Origin: a virus
Virus record (IMG/VR): IMGVR_UViG_3300021961_007069
Location: 1-63,106 of that record
Reading direction: 5' to 3' (one strand)
Length of the DNA stretch: 63,106 bases
In this document: in pieces, positions 48,081-55,231 of the stretch
How positions within the stretch are numbered: the stretch's first letter is position 1
Layout of the letters: each line of letters begins with the position of its first letter
The notes under the pieces: model-generated
The model's database searches: none
Seen by the model: only the letters and a program-made list of their open reading frames with translations
Told to the model about the DNA's origin: nothing
Made by a program: the position numbers and the translations under genes

Positions 48081-48362
48081 ATGACACTAGACCAATTCAA
48101 TAGTATGTTCCCTGTTATAGCTAGTTCGGCTGTTATGCTGAACATCTATAGAGTATACAAAGACAAAGTAGTCAAAGGTATACATTGGGCTAGTCCTCTG
48201 ATCAACTATACTGGTCAGATATCAGGAACATATCTTTTATATTCATTAGGTCAATACTATTCGGCGATGGCAGGAGTGTGGTACACTTGTCTTTCCATCA
48301 CGTGGTATTGTATGATGATATACTACAATTACATTAAGAAGGACCCATCGTCTAACGGTTAG
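48081..48362 (+). CDS. Three-TM small phage membrane protein (93 aa)
   Basis: Three hydrophobic segments (FPVIASSAVMLNIYRVY, TYLLYSLGQYY, AGVWYTCLSITWYCMMIYY) with KVVKGIHWASP between the first two, a pattern seen in small phage membrane proteins near tRNA genes. The last 22 bases lie inside tRNA-Glu, so the C-terminus is encoded by tRNA sequence. Function unknown. Confidence 0.75.
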   Translation: MTLDQFNSMFPVIASSAVMLNIYRVYKDKVVKGIHWASPLINYTGQISGTYLLYSLGQYYSAMAGVWYTCLSITWYCMMIYYNYIKKDPSSNG

Positions 48363-48415
48363 GACATTACCCTTTCACGGTAAGAATAGGGATTCGAATT
48401 CCCTTGGGTTCACCA
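48341..48415 (+). tRNA. tRNA-Glu (TTC)
   Basis: Acceptor GGACCCA/TGGGTTC, anticodon loop CTTTCAC, encoded CCA. Overlaps the 3' end of a membrane protein gene. Confidence 0.93.
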
Positions 48416-48422
48416 ATTCAAT

Positions 48423-48498
48423 GCCCGGTTAGCTCAGCTGGTAGAGCGCCGCCTTTACACGGCGATTGTCGGCGGTTCGATCCCGTCACCGGGTACCA
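48423..48498 (+). tRNA. tRNA-Val (TAC)
   Basis: Acceptor GCCCGGT/ACCGGGT, anticodon loop TTTACAC with TAC; the outermost anticodon-stem pair is mismatched. Encoded CCA. Confidence 0.88.
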
Positions 48499-48599
48499 AT
48501 TAATAGCCTCGTACTGTTCAGGCAAGTGGGGCAAAGGCCGGTGGACTCGCGGCGCCAAGCACGAAAAAGGCCTTGGCCAACATGAGTCCTTCTTTTACT

Positions 48600-48687
48600 G
48601 GAAGGTTGCTAGAGAGGCCTATTAGCGCTCTTTGCTAAAGAGATGGATGTAATAGTCACGTAGGTTCGAATCCTACACCTTCCGCCA
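48600..48687 (+). tRNA. tRNA-Ser (GCT)
   Basis: Class II; acceptor GGAAGGT/ACCTTCC, anticodon loop TTGCTAA, encoded CCA. Confidence 0.92.
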
Positions 48688-48689
48688 AT

Positions 48690-48765
48690 GGCAACGTAGC
48701 ATAGTGGCTAATGCACCTCCTTCATACGGAGTTTATCGTTGGTTCGAGTCCAACCGTTGCTACCA
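48690..48765 (+). tRNA. tRNA-Met elongator or tRNA-Ile2 (CAT)
   Basis: Acceptor GGCAACG/CGTTGCT, anticodon loop TTCATAC, encoded CCA. It reads AUG unless C34 is converted to lysidine, which cannot be judged here. Confidence 0.9.
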
Positions 48766-48770
48766 TATTT

Positions 48771-48845
48771 GTTGCGGTGGCAGAGAAGTTATGCAAGAGT
48801 CTGCAAAACTCTTTTATGCTGGTGCGAGTCCAGTCCGCAACTCCA
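48771..48845 (+). tRNA. tRNA-Cys (GCA)
   Basis: Acceptor GTTGCGG/CCGCAAC, anticodon loop CTGCAAA, discriminator T, encoded CCA. Confidence 0.92.
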
Positions 48846-48846
48846 A

Positions 48847-48921
48847 GCCAAGTTAGCTGAGATAGATTAGCACGAGCCTGAAGAGCTTGAAAGGTTGGCG
48901 CGATACCAACACTTGGCACCA
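48847..48921 (+). tRNA. tRNA-Phe (GAA)
   Basis: Acceptor GCCAAGT/ACTTGGC, anticodon loop CTGAAGA. T-loop reads CGCGATA instead of TTCGATA. Only one base separates it from tRNA-Cys. Encoded CCA. Confidence 0.9.
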
Positions 48922-48929
48922 TTTTAAAT

Positions 48930-49006
48930 GCCCTCTTAGTTCAGTGGATTAGAACGCAACGCTACGGACGTTGAGGTCGGGAGTTCAAGTCTCTCAGAGG
49001 GTGCCA
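48930..49006 (+). tRNA. tRNA-Arg (ACG)
   Basis: Acceptor GCCCTCT/AGAGGGT, anticodon loop CTACGGA (A34 would need host TadA to read CGC/CGA). Encoded CCA. Confidence 0.93.
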
Positions 49007-49010
49007 ACAT

Positions 49011-49088
49011 GCGGGTGGACAGGACAAGGGGCGTCCAGCAGCCTTCCAAGCTGAAGATCGCGGAGTTCGACTCTCCCCACCCGCTCCA
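49011..49088 (+). tRNA. tRNA-Gly (TCC)
   Basis: Acceptor GCGGGTG/CACCCGC, anticodon loop CTTCCAA, discriminator T, encoded CCA; slightly long at 78 bases. Confidence 0.92.
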
Positions 49089-49092
49089 TTTT

Positions 49093-49169
49093 GTGACCGT
49101 TGTCAAGTGGCCTAAGACCCTGGGTTGTGATCCCAGTATACGTTGGTTCGAATCCAACCGGTCACCCCA
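49093..49169 (+). tRNA. tRNA-His (GTG)
   Basis: Acceptor GTGACCG/CGGTCAC, anticodon loop TTGTGAT, discriminator C as needed for His, encoded CCA. G-1 is not encoded. Confidence 0.93.
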
Positions 49170-49185
49170 TATACATATAAGATTA

Positions 49186-49261
49186 GGGACCATAGCTCAG
49201 TTGGTAGAGCAAACGCTTGATAAGCGTTAGGTCACTGGTTCAAGCCCAGTTGGTCCCACCA
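49186..49261 (+). tRNA. tRNA-Ile (GAT)
   Basis: Acceptor GGGACCA/TGGTCCC, anticodon loop TTGATAA, encoded CCA. Confidence 0.95.
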
Positions 49262-49276
49262 CTTTGAGGATTGATT

Positions 49277-49858
49277 ATGGCATACCTACCAGAGTACTTG
49301 GAATTTGTTACCGATGCAATTAGGTTTGAATTCTTTCAACCTAATGGTCTTTCTATGTTTGAGCTTGGCAACCAAAGATTCATTGGTGGTGAGTTTACAA
49401 CTGGTAAGCAACATTTTGAACATTATGGTATGCTTCATACATCTGTTGATATCAATGGAGAGGATGGAGCATTGCCACTTGATCTAACAAAGCCAGAGCT
49501 TTTTTATGACTTTAGATGTAGGTATGATGTCCTAACAAACCTTGGCGTCACCGAGCATGTTGAGCCTATTGATAAACAGTATGAGTGTTTTTCTATCATC
49601 CACGATGTAGTGAGGCCAGGTGGCATTATGATCCACATGGTACCAGATGTAGAAGAACTAGAAAATTCAGGGGCATGGAAAGATCATTGTTCCATTTACT
49701 ATACAAAAGAGTTCTTTATAGAGTTGACAGAAGCCTGTAATTATACTATACTTGAGAATAAAGTAATCTTTGGATTGAGATCTGTTGTACTAAGGAAGGA
49801 AACAGCCAGAGCGTTTACAGCAAACGCTGAGATATTTTCTTTGATACAGCAGAGATAA
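49277..49858 (+). CDS. SAM-dependent methyltransferase-like protein (193 aa)
   Basis: SMFELGNQRFIGG is a degenerate motif I; YDVLTNLGVTEHVEPIDKQYECFSIIHDVVRPGGIMIHMVP (about residues 88-128) matches the motif IV-VI region of class I methyltransferases. ATG 49277 follows TGAGGA. Substrate unknown. Confidence 0.72.
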   Translation: MAYLPEYLEFVTDAIRFEFFQPNGLSMFELGNQRFIGGEFTTGKQHFEHYGMLHTSVDINGEDGALPLDLTKPELFYDFRCRYDVLTNLGVTEHVEPIDKQYECFSIIHDVVRPGGIMIHMVPDVEELENSGAWKDHCSIYYTKEFFIELTEACNYTILENKVIFGLRSVVLRKETARAFTANAEIFSLIQQR

Positions 49859-49866
49859 ATAATTTT

Positions 49867-50430
49867 ATGATTAAATTGGTCAATAATATTCCTAAAAAAA
49901 TTGTTGATGATGTTGAGTTATGGGTAACAAGTACAAAGATCCCATGGTTCTTCTTCACTCACACATTGGGTGAAGAACCAAGAGGTAGCCACCCTGTAGA
50001 TCAAGATACCTACACAATAGCTGATCTACCGCGCCTCACTCACTACTTCTTTCCAAATTCCAAAACGCCAGAGAACGATAAAAAGTACATTATGCCATTG
50101 ACTCAATGGTGTATAGCAAACATTCTGCCTTCAAACTATGAGGTAAGAAGAGTCATGGGTAACTTGACTACCCAGTTGAGAGATGCTGAATTGCTTCTTA
50201 ACATTCCTCATGTTGATTCGGACGATGGTGATAAGATTACATTCCTCTACTATGTTAATGATAGTGATGGTCAGACTGTATTCTTCAAAGATGGTAAGAT
50301 TGCATTTGAAACAACACCTGTCAGGGGTACTGGTGCCCTGTTCCGATCGAACACTGTCCACGCAGGACAGGTACCATGTATAAATAAAAGCAGGTATGTG
50401 ATTAATATTATATTTTCAAAGCGGGATTGA
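49867..50430 (+). CDS. 2OG-Fe(II) oxygenase (187 aa)
   Basis: NIPHVDSDDGD gives H-x-D, LYYVNDSDGQTVFF the core strand, and NTVHAGQVP plus SRYVINIIF the distal His and Arg. The whole facial triad and 2OG-binding Arg are present. Ends 10 bases inside tRNA-Gly (GCC). Substrate unknown; paralogue at 50507. Confidence 0.85.
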   Translation: MIKLVNNIPKKIVDDVELWVTSTKIPWFFFTHTLGEEPRGSHPVDQDTYTIADLPRLTHYFFPNSKTPENDKKYIMPLTQWCIANILPSNYEVRRVMGNLTTQLRDAELLLNIPHVDSDDGDKITFLYYVNDSDGQTVFFKDGKIAFETTPVRGTGALFRSNTVHAGQVPCINKSRYVINIIFSKRD

Positions 50431-50494
50431 TGTAATGGTAGCCTAGAACTTTGCCAAAGTTCACGCGCGAGTTCGATTCTCGCATCCCGCTCCA
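50421..50494 (+). tRNA. tRNA-Gly (GCC)
   Basis: Acceptor GCGGGAT/ATCCCGC, anticodon loop TTGCCAA, discriminator T, encoded CCA. The stop codon of the preceding gene lies in the acceptor arm. Confidence 0.93.
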
Positions 50495-50506
50495 TTTAGG
50501 TAATGT

Positions 50507-51127
50507 ATGGTTGACACTATTAGAATAGATCCTTCATTAGCTGACTCAGTGGAAAAAGAGTTGCTAAGCATCAAGCCAAACTGGCAATATGTTGGAATGA
50601 CAAATTATTTTTACGATGTGTCAGATTCTAATCAAAGGGCTCTTCTTGATAGTATTAATACAAAGTATGGTCCTGTTGTCGACACCCAAAGATTTACTGA
50701 TGAGTATATAAATAGGTTTGCGAAGCCTGATGTTAGATTCATTGACATTCGTGGCAATCCAAATACACGTTACAACAAACATTTTCCAAGTGTTGCCAAG
50801 CTTGTTGACTATATACAAACTACATATATTCCTAGAGAGTATGCTGTGTATAGATTGATGACGAACATTCAAACAATTAGACCTAAATGGACTATGAATG
50901 CTCCTCATCCGGATACAAGATTAGATAAGTTTATTACAGTTTTATACTATGTCAATGACAGTGATGGAGATACGTTTTTCTTTGATGGAGATCAGTGCAT
51001 AGGTAGAATGAGACCTATCAAGGGTACAGCTGCCATGTACCCATCCAACACATGGCATGCTGGCTCAACACCTATTGAACATGAGACAAGAGTAGTCATT
51101 AATATGGTGTTTGGTCCAAACAAATAA
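50507..51127 (+). CDS. 2OG-Fe(II) oxygenase (206 aa)
   Basis: NAPHPDTRLDKFITVLYYVNDSDGDTFFF (H-x-D, residues about 134-162) and SNTWHAGSTP with RVVINMVF supply the triad and Arg. Related to 49867 but with a longer N-terminal domain. Start follows AGGTA near the tRNA-Gly end. Confidence 0.85.
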   Translation: MVDTIRIDPSLADSVEKELLSIKPNWQYVGMTNYFYDVSDSNQRALLDSINTKYGPVVDTQRFTDEYINRFAKPDVRFIDIRGNPNTRYNKHFPSVAKLVDYIQTTYIPREYAVYRLMTNIQTIRPKWTMNAPHPDTRLDKFITVLYYVNDSDGDTFFFDGDQCIGRMRPIKGTAAMYPSNTWHAGSTPIEHETRVVINMVFGPNK

Positions 51128-51128
51128 A

Positions 51129-51218
51129 GGAAGTGTGGCAGAGCGGTTGATCGCACTAGTCTTGAAAACTAGCAGACCTTAACGGGTCACGTAGGTTCGA
51201 ATCCTACCACTTCCGCCA
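51129..51218 (+). tRNA. tRNA-Ser (TGA)
   Basis: Class II; acceptor GGAAGTG/CACTTCC, anticodon loop CTTGAAA, encoded CCA. It begins 1 base after the oxygenase stop. Confidence 0.94.
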
Positions 51219-51237
51219 AATTATATAAGGAGATGAT

Positions 51238-53295
51238 ATGAAAAAGTTATTATTAATGTTTTTAGTATTTGCGCAAGTTGCTTCTGCAGCTGAACTACAG
51301 GAAGTGGTTGTCACTGCCCAGCGTAAGGTTCAGAACATTCAAGACGTTCCAATGTCAATCTCAGTTTTGACATCTGCAGATCTAGAAGCAAGACAAGTAT
51401 CTGTTGTTGAGAATGTATTATTCAATGCTCCAAACGTTATTGGTAACAATAACTTAGGAACACAGGCAGCACTAAATCTTTTTATTCGTGGTGTTGGCAC
51501 GACAGAAAATCTAGCAACAGCTGATCCAGCAATTGGTATGTACGTTGATGATGTATACGTGGGCAGACAAGCCCTGAATAATATTGCACTATTTGACGTC
51601 GAGAGTGTAGAAGTTCTTAGAGGACCACAGGGCGTTCTTTATGGACGCAACACTAATGGTGGTGCAATCAAGGTAACATCAGTCAAGCCAAATGCAGATT
51701 ATTATGGCCAGTATGATTTTTCATATGGTTCATTCAACTATCTCGATGCCAAGCTAATTGGCAATGCCCCAATCACCGACAACCTTTTTGCAAGAGCAAG
51801 TTTTGTTTGGGCACAAGATGATGGTTATATGACTGCTATCAACAAGAGTGTTAACAATCAAGATGTTGTTGGTGGCAAGTTTGCTTTAAGATATTTAAAA
51901 GAAAACGTTGATGTAACATTATCAACAGACTATATCGATAGTCAAACAAATGGTAATTTTGTAGTTGATGTTGGTGGCATTTTACAATCTGGTTCAAGAA
52001 ATTTATTTGTCAGTCAATCCAATAAAGATGCTCTAAATTTAAGTGAATCAATTGGTACAGTATTAAATGCTAAGTATACCGTTGGCAACTTTGAACTCCT
52101 ATCAATCACTGGGTATAGAGAAACAAATCAGTATCTCACCTTTGACGCTTCAGGCCAGCCAGTTTCATTGTATAACATATACCAGAACCAAGCAGCTGAC
52201 CAGCTCTCACAGGAACTGCAGGTTGTAGGTAATGTTGGTCCAGTCACCTTTGTTTCAGGATTATATTTTTTCAGTGAAAAGACGGATGCTTATGTAACAG
52301 ATGAACTCCGCCAACCAAACTCACTGTTTAATGTTGCTACATTCATTACAAAATACTTTGATGTCGAAGTGAATAATTATGCTGCCTATGGGCAGGCTGA
52401 GTATAGTTGGAATGATCTTACATTGGCAGCTGGTGGAAGATATACTAAAGAAGATAAGGAACTTAACCTAGCTCAATCTAGTACAATTCCAGGTCCATTA
52501 TATAACTATACAAGAGCATCTAAGAGAGAATTCAATAAGTTCACACCAAAGGTATCTGCTAGCTATAATCTCAATGGTGCATTATTGTACGCTTCATATG
52601 CAGAAGGGTTTAGATCAGGTGGCTGGACAGGTCGTGCCTTTAGAGGCGATCAGTATGTCAACTTTGAACCTGAGAATGTAGAAACTGTTGAGGTTGGTGT
52701 TAAAGCTGAAGGCTCAAGCTGGCGTATCAATGCTGCTGCATTCCATACCGACTACACGAACCTATTCAACACACTGACATTGAATGGTGCATTTACTGTA
52801 CAGACAGCTGATGCCACTATCAAGGGATTGGAAGTTGAAGGTCAAGTTGTAGCCAATAGTTGGCTAACAGCCTATGGTAGTGTTGGTTTACTAGATGGTG
52901 AGTATAAGCAGCCTCAACCACGCAATCTAGCTAGTAGCCTTCAGCGCTCTCCAAAGTACCAGACAACACTTGGTGCAACAGCTACATTCCCAGCCAAAGC
53001 TGGTAAGGTAGTTCTAAATGCTAATGTCTATTATGTTGACAAGTATCTACTAACACCAGCTAATCTTGCATTCACTGCACCTTTGTTAGCTGGTAAAGGT
53101 TTAGATGTTTCTGGTGGTTATGCTCTGATTAATTTGTCGGCGACATATAGTATAAGCAGCGTGGATGTGTCGCTGCAATGTACTAACTGTCTTGATAAGG
53201 AGTATACAGAAGGATCGATATATATTGGTCAGTATGCTGGCGCTTGGCCTGGTATGCCAAGAGTTGTCAAGTTGAACATCAGCGAGAAGTTCTGA
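51238..53295 (+). CDS. TonB-dependent outer-membrane receptor (685 aa)
   Basis: A signal peptide (MKKLLLMFLVFAQVASA) is followed by a TonB box (LQEVVVTAQR), a plug domain with VPMSISVLTSADLE, IRGVGTTEN and VEVLRGPQGVLYGRNTNGGAI, and a beta barrel with alternating strands (YASYAEGFRSGGW, NVETVEVGVKAEG). It ends in Phe (NISEKF), the usual BAM-recognition end. The frame is intact and in phage-like codon usage with a GGAG SD. It should take up a siderophore, vitamin or carbohydrate, or act as receptor decoy. Confidence 0.93.
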   Translation: MKKLLLMFLVFAQVASAAELQEVVVTAQRKVQNIQDVPMSISVLTSADLEARQVSVVENVLFNAPNVIGNNNLGTQAALNLFIRGVGTTENLATADPAIGMYVDDVYVGRQALNNIALFDVESVEVLRGPQGVLYGRNTNGGAIKVTSVKPNADYYGQYDFSYGSFNYLDAKLIGNAPITDNLFARASFVWAQDDGYMTAINKSVNNQDVVGGKFALRYLKENVDVTLSTDYIDSQTNGNFVVDVGGILQSGSRNLFVSQSNKDALNLSESIGTVLNAKYTVGNFELLSITGYRETNQYLTFDASGQPVSLYNIYQNQAADQLSQELQVVGNVGPVTFVSGLYFFSEKTDAYVTDELRQPNSLFNVATFITKYFDVEVNNYAAYGQAEYSWNDLTLAAGGRYTKEDKELNLAQSSTIPGPLYNYTRASKREFNKFTPKVSASYNLNGALLYASYAEGFRSGGWTGRAFRGDQYVNFEPENVETVEVGVKAEGSSWRINAAAFHTDYTNLFNTLTLNGAFTVQTADATIKGLEVEGQVVANSWLTAYGSVGLLDGEYKQPQPRNLASSLQRSPKYQTTLGATATFPAKAGKVVLNANVYYVDKYLLTPANLAFTAPLLAGKGLDVSGGYALINLSATYSISSVDVSLQCTNCLDKEYTEGSIYIGQYAGAWPGMPRVVKLNISEKF

Positions 53296-53297
53296 AC

Positions 53298-53337
53298 ATA
53301 AGCCCCTGTTGACATCCAGGGGCTTATCCTATACAAT
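53298..53337 (+). promoter_or_regulatory. Hairpin with embedded sigma70 promoter
   Basis: ATAAGCCCCTG (53298-53308) pairs with CAGGGGCTTAT (53317-53327). TTGACA (53309-53314) fills the loop and TACAAT (53332-53337) follows with a 17-base spacer. The hairpin may stop receptor transcripts, though no U-run follows, while the promoter starts the next unit with tRNA-Leu. Confidence 0.65.
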
Positions 53338-53347
53338 ACACAGTATT

Positions 53348-53431
53348 GCCCGGGTGGCGGAATTGGTAGACGCAACGGTCTTAGAAGCCGTCGCCGAAAG
53401 CGTGGAGGTTCGAGTCCTCTCCCGGGCACCA
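53348..53431 (+). tRNA. tRNA-Leu (TAG)
   Basis: Class II; acceptor GCCCGGG/CCCGGGC, anticodon loop CTTAGAA, encoded CCA. Last tRNA in the window. Confidence 0.95.
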
Positions 53432-53448
53432 TATTATAAGAGAGTGAC

Positions 53449-54078
53449 ATGAAGCATAAGTTATCTTTACTATTGGTTTTTGCTCTTGTTGGTCAAGCAT
53501 TTGGTCAGCAGAATGAGCTTGCAGAGCCAAGAGGCATGCAAGATATTATGGCTGAGATTGTCACCGGTAAGTATAGAATGAAGCAAGGTAGTGCTGCACC
53601 TTGGACAAATGAAGTTGTAGCAACCAGCGCTCATATCAATGCCTTAATCGAAGGCGAACTCTGCGAATCAAAAGAGTTTGATGTTAAGTTTGTTAAGCAA
53701 GAAACCCAATATGCAAAGTGGCGCGACCCAGTCGCATTTGAAGAGTTGACCTATAAGGGCAAGATCGAAGCAACATCAGAAGACCGTAAGATGACTATGG
53801 TGATTGAGAGTAACTCAGTTGGCCTAGCATTACGTAGAACTGTTATCTACTGGAACGGTGAGAAGGTTGATTGGGTTTGGCTTGGAACAGGGATTGTTGT
53901 CAAGGGGATGAGCGGTGGTCCAGTTATTGCTAGGTCTGATGGCGCTGTTGTTGGCATTGTTATGGGTCGTCCTGCCAAGGGATTGAAGAAGTACGCATTT
54001 GAAGAAGAGAAGTATGGTGACCTGACAATCTTTGTTCCATACAGCGTAGTTGACTTCGTTTGGAGAAATTGCAAGTGA
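53449..54078 (+). CDS. Secreted trypsin-like serine protease (209 aa)
   Basis: Signal peptide (MKHKLSLLLVFALVGQAFG). Catalytic triad candidates are H62 (ATSAHINAL), D79 (EFDVKFVK) and S155 in GMSGGPVI, followed by AVVGIVMG, the usual S1/Trypsin_2 C-terminal pattern. It probably acts in the periplasm and sits next to the TonB-dependent receptor, but a functional link is not shown. Confidence 0.82.
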   Translation: MKHKLSLLLVFALVGQAFGQQNELAEPRGMQDIMAEIVTGKYRMKQGSAAPWTNEVVATSAHINALIEGELCESKEFDVKFVKQETQYAKWRDPVAFEELTYKGKIEATSEDRKMTMVIESNSVGLALRRTVIYWNGEKVDWVWLGTGIVVKGMSGGPVIARSDGAVVGIVMGRPAKGLKKYAFEEEKYGDLTIFVPYSVVDFVWRNCK

Positions 54079-54182
54079 AGAAGCAGAAGCTTACTTGGGC
54101 AAACCTCAAGAAGGATAAAATGTTCCACATTGAGGCTGGCATCGTTGTTCTTGTATTCATTGCATATTGGTTCTTTGCATGA
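54075..54182 (+). CDS. Tiny single-TM protein, GTG start (35 aa)
   Basis: GTG overlaps the protease stop. Basic N-terminus (KKQKLTWANLKKDK) and one membrane helix (AGIVVLVFIAYWFF). ATGA overlap with the next gene supports translation. Confidence 0.6.
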   Translation: MKKQKLTWANLKKDKMFHIEAGIVVLVFIAYWFFA

Positions 54183-54406
54183 AGACCTATATCCATGTTA
54201 ACCAGCATGTGATACGTTCAAACAAAAAGAACGGAAATAATGATCCAGTAATTACAGTTAAGAGAGGATCTAAGAATACTTACTGTCGGAAGGTGAAGAT
54301 TCTTGGTCCAAGTGAAGTAGTCTATTCAGGCAACGACAAACCACTACTATCTTGTGGTGCCAGAGTTGCTGTAGTTACAGAATCAGAAGTCGAGATAGTA
54401 GAATGA
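54179..54406 (+). CDS. Small basic unknown protein (75 aa)
   Basis: ATG 54179 overlaps the preceding stop. Basic beta-type protein (YIHVNQHVIRSNKKNGNN, PVITVKRGSKNTYCRKVKI). Coupled to the P-loop gene by ATGA. No family recognised. Confidence 0.7.
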   Translation: MKTYIHVNQHVIRSNKKNGNNDPVITVKRGSKNTYCRKVKILGPSEVVYSGNDKPLLSCGARVAVVTESEVEIVE

Positions 54407-54930
54407 AAGTTATTAATTTGTTCGGTGGGCCAGGCGTTGGCAAGTCTACAATTGCAGCCGACCTCTTTGCTATGATGAAGCGTGAAGGCCACAATGTAGA
54501 ACTAGTGAATGAGTATGCTAAAGAAGTTACCTGGGAGGGGCACTTTAGTTATTTAGATGATGAGTTCTATGTCCTGGCCCACCAGAACAGACGTTTGGTT
54601 AGATTGAAAGGTAAGGTCGATTACGTTATTACAGATTCACCAATCCTTTTAGGTCTAGCATATACACCTCCTACTTACTACCCTGAATATTTTAGTAAGT
54701 TTATCCATGAGGTTTGGAATTCGTATACCAATATAAATATCGTTCTTGAGAGAGAACAAAGTAACTATATTGAGGCTGGAAGGAATCAGAAGTATGAAGA
54801 GGCGCTCATCAAGGATAAGATGATGATCGATCTTCTAGAAGGTAACAACGACAAATATTTTAAGACTGTTGTTGATAGGACAACAAAATACGAAATTCTG
54901 GAGTACGTAAAACATGGCGACAAAAAATGA
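54403..54930 (+). CDS. AAA_28-type P-loop protein (175 aa)
   Basis: Walker A FGGPGVGKSTIAADL (about residues 7-21), NEYAKEVTWEG and YVITDSPILLGLAY fit the NadR/Ttd14-like P-loop group, which includes nucleotide and nicotinamide-riboside kinases. It may act with the NMNAT-like domain at 20202, but this is speculative. Confidence 0.78.
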   Translation: MKVINLFGGPGVGKSTIAADLFAMMKREGHNVELVNEYAKEVTWEGHFSYLDDEFYVLAHQNRRLVRLKGKVDYVITDSPILLGLAYTPPTYYPEYFSKFIHEVWNSYTNINIVLEREQSNYIEAGRNQKYEEALIKDKMMIDLLEGNNDKYFKTVVDRTTKYEILEYVKHGDKK

Positions 54931-55069
54931 TGTAACTGGTGATACTATTCAGACAAAGTTAGCATCTGACGCTTATAGACAGAACTGGGAAAAGATCTTC
55001 GGTAAGAAGGATAAAAAGAAGAAAGATGGACAACGAAGAAGTTCTAGAAAAGTTCAACCAACTAGTTGA
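54914..55069 (+). CDS. Small basic conserved phage protein (51 aa)
   Basis: MATKNDVTGDTIQTKLASDAYRQNWEKIFGKK resembles small hypothetical proteins of marine T4-like phages. It overlaps both neighbours (17 and 44 bases), the second by an unusual length. Confidence 0.65.
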   Translation: MATKNDVTGDTIQTKLASDAYRQNWEKIFGKKDKKKKDGQRRSSRKVQPTS

Positions 55070-55193
55070 ACAATACGGGGACCAACTACCAAACCATATT
55101 CATGAACCAAGACGGTTTTCTTATTATGTCCGTATGACCGCTTGGACGAAAGAACTAGAAAAGTTAGCTGTTGATTCTAAACCTAAGGGCTAG
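55026..55193 (+). CDS. Small helical unknown protein (55 aa)
   Basis: ATG 55026 follows AAGAAAG. Acidic/amphipathic protein (EVLEKFNQLVEQYGDQLPNHIHEPRRFSYYVRM). Frame differs from the preceding ORF, with which it overlaps 44 bases. Confidence 0.62.
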   Translation: MDNEEVLEKFNQLVEQYGDQLPNHIHEPRRFSYYVRMTAWTKELEKLAVDSKPKG

Positions 55194-55231
55194 TATAATA
55201 AATATTACATACTGACCATTAGGAGTTTGTC

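Noticed and set aside
48404-48625. 73-codon ORF spanning tRNA-Val
   Set aside because: Its first half is tRNA sequence. Only the last 34 codons look protein-like and these are listed as a possible remnant in the findings.
37984-54745. TATAAATA strings inside coding regions (near 37986, 42391, 50379, 50735 and 54736)
   Set aside because: AT-rich codons such as ATA AAT produce them by chance; only intergenic or gene-end copies were annotated as late promoters.
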